This document shows, one piece after another, positions 54,456 through 61,656 of a DNA stretch of 64,000 nucleotides. Each line of letters starts with the position of its first letter. The stretch's first letter is position 1. The stretch comes from Gammaproteobacteria bacterium (GTDB lineage: Bacteria; Pseudomonadota; Gammaproteobacteria; Pseudomonadales; Cellvibrionaceae): the NCBI GenBank assembly GCA_004172865.1, contig SEBV01000001.1, forward strand, positions 124,001-188,000, written 5' to 3'. The position numbers and the translations under genes were made by a program. The notes beneath the pieces are model-generated. The model was not told the DNA's origin. It saw nothing but the letters and a program-made list of their open reading frames with translations, and made no database searches.

Positions 54456-54686
54456 TAACTTGACCACAAAAAAACATAATCTATATAATTCAACGAGTTA
54501 AGTCCATGCTCAACCATGCTGTACCATGTGTTTAGCGAAAAAGTGGTGATTTAACGGTTTTCAAAGACTGTTTACTGTAATAGCGTACAAAATTTGCATT
54601 ATTTATGTGCAGTGGGCTAGATTCCACCCGAGTTTTATAAGTTCTAATATAATGCTTAATAAGTTTTATTTATTTAACATATGCCC

Positions 54687-54696
54687 TCATATGATG
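54687..54696. promoter_or_regulatory. Operator-like motif copy 1 (TCATATGATG)
   Basis: Contains the palindrome TCATATGA and lies about 12 bases upstream of a TATAAT hexamer (54708-54713), in the -35 region. It recurs exactly at 54750-54759. Confidence 0.5.
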
Positions 54697-54707
54697 CTAC
54701 AGTGAAC

Positions 54708-54713
54708 TATAAT
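54708..54713 (+). promoter_or_regulatory. -10 hexamer of the island operon
   Basis: Consensus TATAAT 60 bases before the ATG at 54774, between the two TCATATGATG motifs. The matching -35 is weak, which suits a regulated promoter. Confidence 0.55.
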
Positions 54714-54749
54714 AATGATTAATAGATTAAGGATTCTTCTCTTTATCTG

Positions 54750-54759
54750 TCATATGATG
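54750..54759. promoter_or_regulatory. Operator-like motif copy 2 (TCATATGATG)
   Basis: Exact repeat of copy 1, 63 bases downstream (six helical turns), just before the ribosome site AAGGAGAAGG. Spacing on one face of the helix fits cooperative binding by the HTH antitoxin-like protein. Confidence 0.5.
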
Positions 54760-54773
54760 GTAAGGAGAAGGAA

Positions 54774-55142
54774 ATGAGCACTCAAGATGTGCCAAGTATG
54801 GATTTTAGGAGGTCATTGGCGTCTAAAGCACGCTATAAAAACTCTCGCGTAACCGAATTTTCTCAAAGCATTCCAACAGATTGGTCGCCTCATAAAGTGA
54901 ATAACCCGAAAACTGGATTTTATTTTACCGATGACTCTGCATGGAATTTCATTGCTGACTTACTTGAAAACCCTACTTGTGAAGCCATATTTAAGGAATT
55001 AGATAAGCCGAAAGGTGTCAAAGCTGTAGTGATTTTACGCGTTTTAGAAGAAGGAAAGCCGTTGCTCTACATAAAAGTTCATTTTGGTAGAGATAAGATC
55101 ATAGGAAGAAGCTTCCACTATAGTTATATGGAGGGCATGTAA
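54774..55142 (+). CDS. Island operon gene 1: small unknown protein, possible toxin
   Basis: 122 residues with an excellent ribosome site (AAGGAGAAGG). I do not recognise a family with confidence. The first ~45 residues are basic; the second part, GFYFTDDSAWNFIADLL and VVILRVLEEGKPLLYIKVHFG, has a helix then beta-strand order somewhat like MqsR/RelE-fold toxins, ending in basic-aromatic GRSFHYSYMEGM. It sits directly before an MqsA-like antitoxin gene, the usual MqsR-MqsA toxin-first order. Its stop TAA shares a base with the next ATG (TAATG), so translation is coupled. Toxin identity is inference from position and weak fold pattern. Low GC content sets it apart from the core genes. Confidence 0.65.
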   Translation: MSTQDVPSMDFRRSLASKARYKNSRVTEFSQSIPTDWSPHKVNNPKTGFYFTDDSAWNFIADLLENPTCEAIFKELDKPKGVKAVVILRVLEEGKPLLYIKVHFGRDKIIGRSFHYSYMEGM

Positions 55143-55630
55143 TGAACGAGACAAAATTGAATATATTATGTGAATGTTGCGGTGAGATGGCTGTAACTGA
55201 AACTACAAAGCGTATGCCAATCGAATATGGTGATGGTGACGATGCAATTGTTTTGTATGCTCAGGTTCCTGTTTTTGTATGTAAAAGCTGTGAATTTGAA
55301 TATACGGACAGCAGAGCAGAAGATATTCGGCATGACACTATTTGTAAGCATCTTAATTTATTGACATCGGTTGAACTTAAATCTATGCGCAATGATTTGG
55401 GTTGGTCTGTCGCTAAATTAGCTGCTGAAACTGCACTTGGGCAGGCGTCCCTGACTAGATGGGAAAATTGCCAATGCTTTCAAACCAAAGCGAATGATAA
55501 ATTGCTGAGATTTACTTTTGAAAAACACGGCGTTTTCATTAAAGACAAAGCGTCTAAAGGTTCTTATCAGTTTAGAACTATTGTTATCAATCCATTTATG
55601 GAAGCGCGAGCTGCCGCTTTTTCTCTGTAA
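55142..55630 (+). CDS. Island operon gene 2: MqsA/YgiT-like zinc-ribbon HTH antitoxin
   Basis: 162 residues. N-terminal zinc ribbon with Cys10-x2-Cys13 and Cys47-x2-Cys50 (LCECCGEM, FVCKSCEF), then an Xre-type HTH at ~75-125 with SMRNDLGWSVAKLAAETALG and SLTRWENCQ. This is the MqsA plan: the zinc part binds the toxin, the HTH binds DNA and represses the operon. A longer C-terminal tail (~125-162) than E. coli MqsA is present. The start overlaps the previous stop and has GGAGG at 55131-55135. The two TCATATGATG sites are candidate operators. Confidence 0.8.
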   Translation: MNETKLNILCECCGEMAVTETTKRMPIEYGDGDDAIVLYAQVPVFVCKSCEFEYTDSRAEDIRHDTICKHLNLLTSVELKSMRNDLGWSVAKLAAETALGQASLTRWENCQCFQTKANDKLLRFTFEKHGVFIKDKASKGSYQFRTIVINPFMEARAAAFSL

Positions 55631-55631
55631 T

Positions 55632-57497
55632 ATGTATACAGTAACTTTTTTTTCGTTCAAAGGTGGCGTCGGTCGTTCGATGGCTCTTATGAATATTGCG
55701 TTAGAGTTGGCCTCAAATGGCCGTAAAGTTTTTTTAATAGATTTTGATTTAGAGGCGCCTGGGCTTAATACTTTTGGTATATGTGATCAGCAAGTGACGT
55801 CCAGTGGTATTGTTGATTACGTTCATGACTATCTTAATACTAGTATCTCGCCTGAAATTTCTAATTATGTGATAAATTGCAAATCTAGTATTACGGATGA
55901 GGGTAATTTATGGTTGATGCCTGCTGGTATTCAGGATGAAAATTATGCCACTAGGTTAGCTGAAATTAACTGGAGAGATTTATATCGTAATAGCGAAGGA
56001 TATTTTTTATTTGAAGATCTTAAGGCGCAGATTCAGCAGGAATATGCTCCAGATTACTTGTTTATAGATTCTAGAACAGGTCATACAGATATTGGAGGGA
56101 TTTGTACAAGACAATTGCCAAATGCGGTTGTGTTTTTATTTTTTCCAAATGAGCAAAATCTTATCGGCTTAAAAAAAGTAGTTGATCAGGTTGAAAATGA
56201 AAATAAAAATAGATTATTGACGTCTCAGATAACTAAACATTTTGTGACGTCGAATGTGCCAGATTTAGATGACGAGAATAGGATATTAGCAGATCGGCTC
56301 GTTAAATTTAAGACTCAGTTAGGGTATAAAGATCTACATATAATACATCGCTACAATAGTTTGACTCTTTTAAATCAAGAGATTTTTACTGTCAAGCGTC
56401 CGTCGACACGTTTAGCAGGTGAATACAGATCTCTAACAAAGGCTATTATTCAAGAAAATCCCGAGGATAAAGAAGGCGCTGTGACTTTCTTGACTGCCTT
56501 GATAAGAGATAAGGGAATGGATAGCTTACCTCAATCTGTTATCACTGAACGCATAGAGCGTATTGGCGAAAAGCATGGTTCTGATTCGCAATTATTAATT
56601 TTAGTGAGTCAATATAAAGAACAGCTTGGTGAATACGAAAGTGCGTTGACATTTATTGATGGGGCTATTGGCAATGGTTATCGAGAGCCAAGCGGATATT
56701 TAAGGCAAGCCAAATTAAATTTGGTGCTTGGCAACTCTATAACTGCGCTTCAGGCTATATGGGAATTTTTTAAATTAACCAAAGTAAGTTTCAACGAAGT
56801 TAGTCTTGCGATTAATTTAATTAATAGGGCTGATTCCTCAATGCTTGGGGAAATTACTAATACGCCTGCTTTTTTGTCCTTGTCACCTGAAGATTTAAAA
56901 GCGATTATTGAATTTCATTTCTTAGTTGATAATAGTAAGAAAGTATATGCTGAAAAAGCAATATTCAATTCCCTAAATAAAAATGTGAATATTTGGAGTC
57001 CTGATCTTTATCAGGAGGTGGAAGGGCTTTTAACTTTACTATATATATCTCAAGGAAGATTTTTTGAGGCAATAGCATTGCTTGAATCGAATATGTTTAT
57101 GCGAAGTCCCATGGGGCGAGCAGATTCCTTTAATTATGCGATGGCGGATTGGGGCAAGAATAAATTACCGAATAAAGCTCTTTTTGCGAGTTTTCTTGAT
57201 AGAGTTAAAGCTAGTGATTTCACTCTTGAAAATCCGAATTTCAAACAATGTTTGGCAATGTCCTATTGGGTGATGGGAAATGTATCTAGTGCTGTAGATA
57301 TAGCAAGATTTGCTCAGCAACAATCGCGTGATGTAGGAACTAATTCATTTAGTTGTTGGACTTATCTCTACCGGACGCCCAAAGAATTTTCGTCTGATAT
57401 TTCAGAAATGATAAAAATGTTTAATGGTAGTAAAATTAGACCTAAAATATTTGATAATTATCACGAAGATTTATTTCAGGGGAATTTATTGCCTTGA
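55632..57497 (+). CDS. Island operon gene 3: KGGVGR-type ParA-like ATPase with helical C-terminal region
   Basis: 621 residues from ATG 55632, 1 base after the previous stop; the longer frame from 55518 overlaps gene 2 and would add 38 unsupported residues. No separate ribosome site is seen, which fits translational coupling. N-terminal P-loop of the deviant Walker A class, FSFKGGVGRSMALMN, keeps the signature Lys10 but has Arg15 in place of the usual P-loop Lys; then LIDFDLEAPGLN (Asp37, Asp39) and YLFIDSRTGHTDIGG (Asp146). Residues ~300-621 are helical with TPR-like pairs (EYESALTFIDGAI, RFFEAIALLES, NVSSAVDIARFAQQ). Related ATPases with this motif occur in defence-linked operons, often fused to other effector parts. 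No nuclease or membrane domain was seen. Role unknown; in this operon a sensor or effector is likely. Confidence 0.75.
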   Translation: MYTVTFFSFKGGVGRSMALMNIALELASNGRKVFLIDFDLEAPGLNTFGICDQQVTSSGIVDYVHDYLNTSISPEISNYVINCKSSITDEGNLWLMPAGIQDENYATRLAEINWRDLYRNSEGYFLFEDLKAQIQQEYAPDYLFIDSRTGHTDIGGICTRQLPNAVVFLFFPNEQNLIGLKKVVDQVENENKNRLLTSQITKHFVTSNVPDLDDENRILADRLVKFKTQLGYKDLHIIHRYNSLTLLNQEIFTVKRPSTRLAGEYRSLTKAIIQENPEDKEGAVTFLTALIRDKGMDSLPQSVITERIERIGEKHGSDSQLLILVSQYKEQLGEYESALTFIDGAIGNGYREPSGYLRQAKLNLVLGNSITALQAIWEFFKLTKVSFNEVSLAINLINRADSSMLGEITNTPAFLSLSPEDLKAIIEFHFLVDNSKKVYAEKAIFNSLNKNVNIWSPDLYQEVEGLLTLLYISQGRFFEAIALLESNMFMRSPMGRADSFNYAMADWGKNKLPNKALFASFLDRVKASDFTLENPNFKQCLAMSYWVMGNVSSAVDIARFAQQQSRDVGTNSFSCWTYLYRTPKEFSSDISEMIKMFNGSKIRPKIFDNYHEDLFQGNLLP

Positions 57498-57883
57498 ATT
57501 AAAGGAAAAGTTATCAAAAATATTTGAATTTTGTTTTTACGTAACTATCAGCTGATTAATTTTCATTCTTATTGGTTGTAAAGATAGATTTTAATATACA
57601 AGTGGCCCCATGCGACACTTATCAAGTAATCTTAAGCGTTTGTTTGAAAAGTGTTGCTCTTAGGTGACAGAACAAAAGAAGGGGCTTACCGATTAGGTAA
57701 GTATCTTGGATGTGACGAGTATGAATGTACTCGCACAAATCCTTAACAAGTCGTTCCAGCACCGCAACCTTCGTTTGTTGAGCAATTTTTAAGCGGCAGT
57801 TTTATGGTTTTGCTGAGCAAAAGTGTTCCATAAAACCACAACTTTGTTTCTGTAGCTTCAATCAATATTCTTTTAATTAAAAT
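57498..57883. other. Island non-coding stretch with palindromes
   Basis: 386 bases without a called gene. It includes a stem-loop at 57712-57737 (CGAGTA / TACTCG core) and a nested inverted repeat at 57799-57836. A stretch near 57742-57765 (CTTAACAAGTCGTTCCAGC) resembles the start of integron attC sites, but no matching 3' half was found. Confidence 0.45.
57799..57836. repeat. Nested inverted repeat
   Basis: Outer arms GTTTTATGG (57799-57807) and CCATAAAAC (57828-57836); inner TTTTGC-TGA-GCAAAA (57808-57822). Perfect arms, no T-tract. Could form a cruciform or mark a recombination or mobile-element end. Confidence 0.5.
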
Positions 57884-58207
57884 TCATTCCCGCATCTCTG
57901 CAAGAATTATTTCTATGATTTTTATCAGTTTCTGATTTTGTTTTTTGGAATTCACTAATCCAAAACTGGCAAGTTTCCATTCGCTTTTTTTGCGCTTCAA
58001 CTGCACTTCAGCTTTTATTCTGTTTGCTATTGCAATTCGTTGTTGTTCAGCTTGGTAGTTTTCTTGTTGACGGGCTATTTCAGCATCTCTCACAGCTTTA
58101 TTTTTTGCTTCTGCATCTCGGCGTTGAGCATTTATTTTTGCTTCTGCATCTACTTTTTCTGCATTTCTTGAGTTACATATTGCAGATATTCCGCTGCTAC
58201 TTTCCAT
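57884..58207 (-). CDS. Small coiled-coil hypothetical protein, possibly part of a broken gene
   Basis: 107 residues from ATG 58207 on the minus strand. The middle is a long Ala/Glu/Lys/Arg coiled coil (VDAEAKINAQRRDAEAKNKA, then ARQQENYQAEQQR). In another frame just upstream, a hydrophobic stretch (WAPGITIFIALTCARLISDL) ends at a stop inside the first codons here, so an original TM-plus-coiled-coil gene may have been split by a frameshift. No family recognised. Confidence 0.4.
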   Translation of the reverse strand: MESSSGISAICNSRNAEKVDAEAKINAQRRDAEAKNKAVRDAEIARQQENYQAEQQRIAIANRIKAEVQLKRKKSEWKLASFGLVNSKKQNQKLIKIIEIILAEMRE

Positions 58208-58218
58208 CAATCAAATCG

Positions 58219-58344
58219 CTAATTAAGCGTGCGCAAGTTAAAGCTATAAAAATTGTAATACCTGGCGCCCAATAGTTGATTCTTTCCAACTTCTTTATTC
58301 CATCCCGTGACTACCTTGCTACCGTCAAAGGTTTTCTTCACCAT
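58219..58344 (-). pseudogene. Possible 5' part of the broken coiled-coil gene
   Basis: A 41-codon frame from ATG 58344, with AGAGAAGA upstream, beginning MVKKTFDGSKVVTGWNKE and ending at a TAG 12 bases before the coiled-coil start. After about codon 15 the hydrophobic reading continues in a different frame, as expected for a frameshift. Low confidence. Confidence 0.3.
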
Positions 58345-58453
58345 AAAGTTTATCTTCTCTACATAATAGTTCGATCATCAACTATAGCTCGTATTTACGT
58401 AAAGCCTTTTTCGGAAATCAATTTTTTGCAATATAGATTTTTTTGAAGGCATA

Positions 58454-58490
58454 AAAAAAGGCCCACAAACCTGCGTTTGTGAGCCTTTTT
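58454..58490 (-). terminator. Terminator of the tRNA gene
   Basis: AAAAAGGC-CC-ACAAAC, loop CTGC, GTTTGT-GA-GCCTTTTT, with A/T tracts on both sides, directly downstream of tRNA-Met on the minus strand. Confidence 0.85.
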
Positions 58491-58495
58491 GAATA

Positions 58496-58572
58496 TGGTA
58501 GCTAGAGGCGGACTTGAACCGCCGACCCCAGCATTATGAGTGCTGTGCTCTAACCGGCTGAGCTATCTAGCC
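58496..58572 (-). tRNA. tRNA-Met (elongator type), anticodon CAT
   Basis: 77 bases with the full cloverleaf. Acceptor stem GGCTAGA pairs with TCTAGCT (one G-T), then A and an encoded CCA. The D-arm AGCTCAGCCGG, anticodon arm CAGCA-CTCATAA-TGCTG and T-arm GGCGG-TTCAAGT-CCGCC are all paired. The anticodon stem lacks the three G-C pairs of initiator tRNA and the first base pairs, so it is elongator Met; an Ile2 tRNA with lysidine is a less likely alternative. It forms the right edge of the proposed island. Confidence 0.95.
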
Positions 58573-58762
58573 ATAGTCAAGGGCGCGTATTCTGGCGATT
58601 GGGGTACTCAATGTCAACCCTGAACGTAAGAGTTTTTTGTGGGCGTGGCGCGCATGGCTGGAAATCCTGAGGTTGGTTAATGGTATAGTGCGCGGGCATT
58701 TTCAGGCACCGGTTTGCCTATTCAAATCTCTACTTTCAACCCAGATTCGTTAAAGGTTCACG

Positions 58763-60058
58763 ATGGAATTTCTCGATTTACATCCTGCCAGCAAGGCCAA
58801 AGGCGTTGTTCATTTACCCGGTTCTAAAAGCATTTCCAATCGCACGCTACTTTTGGCGGCCTTGGCGTCCGGTACGACTGACATTCGCGACTTGCTGAAG
58901 TCGGACGATACTGACCGTATGCTTGAGGCGCTGAATAGCTTGGGTGTGGGTGTTACTAAAATCGGCGAGAACGATTATTCCATCGTGGGCACGGGCGGCA
59001 GCTTCCCTAATAAAGAAGGCGACTTGTTCCTGGGGAATGCTGGCACGGCCTTTCGCCCTTTAACGGCGGCGTTGGCGTTGAGCGGTGGTACTTACAAGTT
59101 ACACGGCGTTGCGCGCATGCATGAGCGTCCTATCGGTGATTTGGTGGATGCGCTTCGCCAAATCGGCGCGGATATTAGTTATCTCGGTGAAGAAGGTTTT
59201 CCTCCGCTATTGATTAAGCCCGCCAATATCGTTGCCGATGGCGTTATCAAAATTCGTGGCGATGTTTCCAGCCAATTCCTCACGGCGCTGTTAATGGCGC
59301 TGCCGATTGTCGGTAAAGAAACGGGCAAAGAAACGCATATCGAATTAGTGAGCGAGCTTATCTCCAAGCCTTACATTGAAATCACGCTCAAGCTTATGGC
59401 GCAATTTGGCGTACAGGTTGTGCGCGATGGTTGGGAGCGTTTTACCGTTCCTGCAGTAGGTTATAAATCCCCAGGTACATTATTTGTGGAAGGCGATGCT
59501 TCTTCTGCGTCGTATTTTTTGGCCGCTGGTGCTATTGGCGGCGGCCCGGTGCGGGTGCAAGGTGTGGGCGCGAGCAGTATTCAAGGTGATGTCGCCTTTG
59601 CGGATGCGCTCGAAGAAATTGGCGTGACCATTACTAAAGGCGAAAACTGGATTGAGGCTTCTGCGCCGTCCTTACCGCTGAAAGCATTTGATCGTGATTT
59701 TAATCACATTCCCGATGCAGCCATGACGCTCGCAGTAGTTGCACTTTTTTGCGATGGCCCGTCACGCCTCACCAACATTGCCAGCTGGCGAGTGAAAGAA
59801 ACGGATCGCATTTCGGCGATGGCAACTGAGTTGCGTAAACTTGGCGCGATTGTGGAAGAGGGCGAAGATTGGTTACGCATTACGCCAGTAGAAAAATTAA
59901 TTCCCAACGCGGCGATTGATACTTACGATGATCACCGCATGGCGATGTGTTTTTCGCTCGCCACTTTTGGTGGTGTGCCGGTTCGTATTAACGACCCTAA
60001 ATGCACGGCTAAAACTTTCCCAACTTATTTTGATGTGTTCGCTTCAGTGGTAAATTAA
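58763..60058 (+). CDS. aroA: 3-phosphoshikimate 1-carboxyvinyltransferase (EPSP synthase)
   Basis: Joins shikimate-3-phosphate and PEP in aromatic amino acid synthesis. 431 residues, normal length, cytoplasmic. Signatures: [39 protein letters not shown] with the PEP-binding loop and [16 protein letters not shown]-type catalytic region and C-terminal [11 protein letters not shown]. The NAGTAxRP form is the glyphosate-sensitive class I pattern. A small membrane gene, broken by a frameshift, follows 15 bases downstream. Confidence 0.97.
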   Translation: MEFLDLHPASKAKGVVHLPGSKSISNRTLLLAALASGTTDIRDLLKSDDTDRMLEALNSLGVGVTKIGENDYSIVGTGGSFPNKEGDLFLGNAGTAFRPLTAALALSGGTYKLHGVARMHERPIGDLVDALRQIGADISYLGEEGFPPLLIKPANIVADGVIKIRGDVSSQFLTALLMALPIVGKETGKETHIELVSELISKPYIEITLKLMAQFGVQVVRDGWERFTVPAVGYKSPGTLFVEGDASSASYFLAAGAIGGGPVRVQGVGASSIQGDVAFADALEEIGVTITKGENWIEASAPSLPLKAFDRDFNHIPDAAMTLAVVALFCDGPSRLTNIASWRVKETDRISAMATELRKLGAIVEEGEDWLRITPVEKLIPNAAIDTYDDHRMAMCFSLATFGGVPVRINDPKCTAKTFPTYFDVFASVVN

Positions 60059-60073
60059 TTTAAAGGATTAACT

Positions 60074-60270
60074 ATGGGATCTTTAACTCAAGTAGGTGTT
60101 TTACTTTTTGCTGGATTGTTTATATCGTTGTTTTCGTATTGATAGTCATCGCCGTCCTATCGATAAAACGAATTGCGAAGGCGCAGCAGGAAAATGCCAT
60201 TACCAATAAAGAAATCGTTAAACAATTATCGATTATTGCAACTGAGTTAAACCGAAAAAATACTTTATAG
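60074..60270 (+). pseudogene. Frameshifted small membrane protein downstream of aroA
   Basis: From ATG 60074 (AAAGGATT upstream) the frame gives MGSLTQVGVLLFAGLFI and stops after 22 codons. In the +2 frame the reading continues as YIVVFVLIVIAVLSIKRIA and then a helical tail (ENAITNKEIVKQL) to a TAG at 60268-60270. The span of 197 bases is one short of a multiple of three, so one lost base near 60115-60125 would restore a ~65-residue TM-plus-coiled-coil protein. Could be a sequencing error, a recent mutation or true frameshifting. Confidence 0.55.
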
Positions 60271-60300
60271 TTTTTCATTTCGTAGATTTCTACTTTTTAA

Positions 60301-60332
60301 AAATAAGCCGCACTTGTTGCGGCTTATTTTTT
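60301..60332 (+). terminator. Terminator after aroA and the small gene
   Basis: AATAAGCCGCA, loop CTTG, TTGCGGCTTATT followed by TTTT. Confidence 0.9.
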
Positions 60333-60501
60333 CTGTCGCTTAAATAATGGCGATTAAAAAATCGTTTGGAAATTCCTGTGAACAATTCACAATGTTATAG
60401 CTGAATTAATGGAAACATGATAAATCTACACAAATAATAATCTGTTCTACGCGTTCGTAAGGTTTGCGAAAGCTTGCAGTAAACATTGATGGAGATTGGT
60501 A

Positions 60502-60927
60502 ATGGAAGAAATGCTCGTAAAATTAGTCCAGCTAGGCGCAATGGGCCTAATTGGATTCACGCTCTACAGTTCCTTTTTACTCATCCGCGAAAATAAAAAA
60601 GGTGCCTACAAGTTTATGGGCTTCGCCTTGGGCTGCTCGATCTTAGCATCCGGTATTGAAGGTTTTAAACTGCTGCATCCGGCGGGAATCAGTATACATA
60701 TTTCGCCCTCCAAACCTATGATTGATAATTTGCCGCCACCGACGGTATCGATTGGTGGAAAAGATTTATCTATGGGGGAACATGGTGAAGTGGACATTGA
60801 ACTCAAACCTGGTGATTCAATTAAATTCAGTTACGAAAATACGCTGATTAAATTAATTGCAGACAAAGATGTTGCCGGTGCAAAAAATAGCGTGGACGCC
60901 GGTGGAGGTAGAAATGATGCGCCATAA
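60502..60927 (+). CDS. Small membrane protein with a C-terminal extracytoplasmic domain
   Basis: 141 residues from ATG 60502 with TGGAG upstream; TTG 60496 is an alternative. Two membrane segments (~8-28 and ~40-58), then a beta-rich soluble part with PPPTVSIGGKDLSMGEHGEVDIELKPG. No family recognised. The next gene overlaps its end by 14 bases, so the pair is coupled. Confidence 0.65.
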   Translation: MEEMLVKLVQLGAMGLIGFTLYSSFLLIRENKKGAYKFMGFALGCSILASGIEGFKLLHPAGISIHISPSKPMIDNLPPPTVSIGGKDLSMGEHGEVDIELKPGDSIKFSYENTLIKLIADKDVAGAKNSVDAGGGRNDAP

Positions 60928-61561
60928 AATTTTATCCAGATTTATCATTATTTTTTTCGTCAGTTTTTTTATGTCGCACGCAGCGCATGCCGATGATCCC
61001 ATTCAACCGCAATATAAAACTGCAGATTCCCAAATTGTCGATAACGCAAAAGCATTGCGCCTGGATCGTAAATACGATGCGGCGATTGATCTGTTAAAAC
61101 CGCTGATAAAACGCGAGCCGGAATATTATCGAGCCATTTATCAGCTCGCCTTATCGTTTGGTGAGCGCGCTCAGAGTGCATCTAAACAACCCAATGATAT
61201 TCAGGATTCAGATACCTGGTTTCGTCAGGCGATTGCACAAAAGGAACGCTTGAGTGCAGCGGGGAAACCTTTAAATGAATATACGATTTATAATTCCTAC
61301 GGTTGGTTTCTGATGGAGACGGGTCGCTTTAAGGATGCGGAAGTGACTTTACTAAAAGGCGTTAATGAATTGGATAAGTTGCCCAGCGTGCAGTCTCAAC
61401 AGCGCGTGCTGAACAATTTATCAATTGTGTATAAACGTCAGGGGCGTTTTGCAGAAGCGGCGGAGTTGTCTAAAAAAGCACTTGCATTAGGCAGCGTAAC
61501 CGCGCAAAAAAATCTTATCGAAATTCAGCAGATGGCAAAAAGTAAAGGTCAAAAGCAATAA
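60914..61561 (+). CDS. Exported TPR protein
   Basis: 215 residues from ATG 60914 (or the adjacent 60917), with GGAGG at 60904-60908; the start at 60857 lies inside the previous gene without support. Signal peptide (ending AHA) and several TPR helices: NAKALRLDRKYDAAIDLLKPLI, TGRFKDAEVTLLKGV and QGRFAEAAELSKKALALG. Periplasmic adapter role likely. yegD follows 95 bases later. Confidence 0.72.
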   Translation: MMRHKILSRFIIIFFVSFFMSHAAHADDPIQPQYKTADSQIVDNAKALRLDRKYDAAIDLLKPLIKREPEYYRAIYQLALSFGERAQSASKQPNDIQDSDTWFRQAIAQKERLSAAGKPLNEYTIYNSYGWFLMETGRFKDAEVTLLKGVNELDKLPSVQSQQRVLNNLSIVYKRQGRFAEAAELSKKALALGSVTAQKNLIEIQQMAKSKGQKQ

Positions 61562-61656
61562 TATTTGTGGCGAGTGCAATCTGCAGTTTCGGATTGCACT
61601 CAAATTTAATAGCCCATTATGTTAATGTGTCGCCCACAATATTACCGAGAACGATT

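Larger units (their letters stand above)
53847..54773. other. Long AT-rich intergenic region at the island's left end
   Basis: 927 bases, strongly AT-rich, with no convincing gene. It holds the tRNA-like fragment at 54423-54455 and the island operon's promoter and operator sites. Confidence 0.55.

Noticed and set aside
58024-58275. 83-codon plus-strand Leu-rich frame
   Set aside because: It is the antisense of a coiled-coil-coding stretch; the Leu richness comes from the opposite strand's charged codons.
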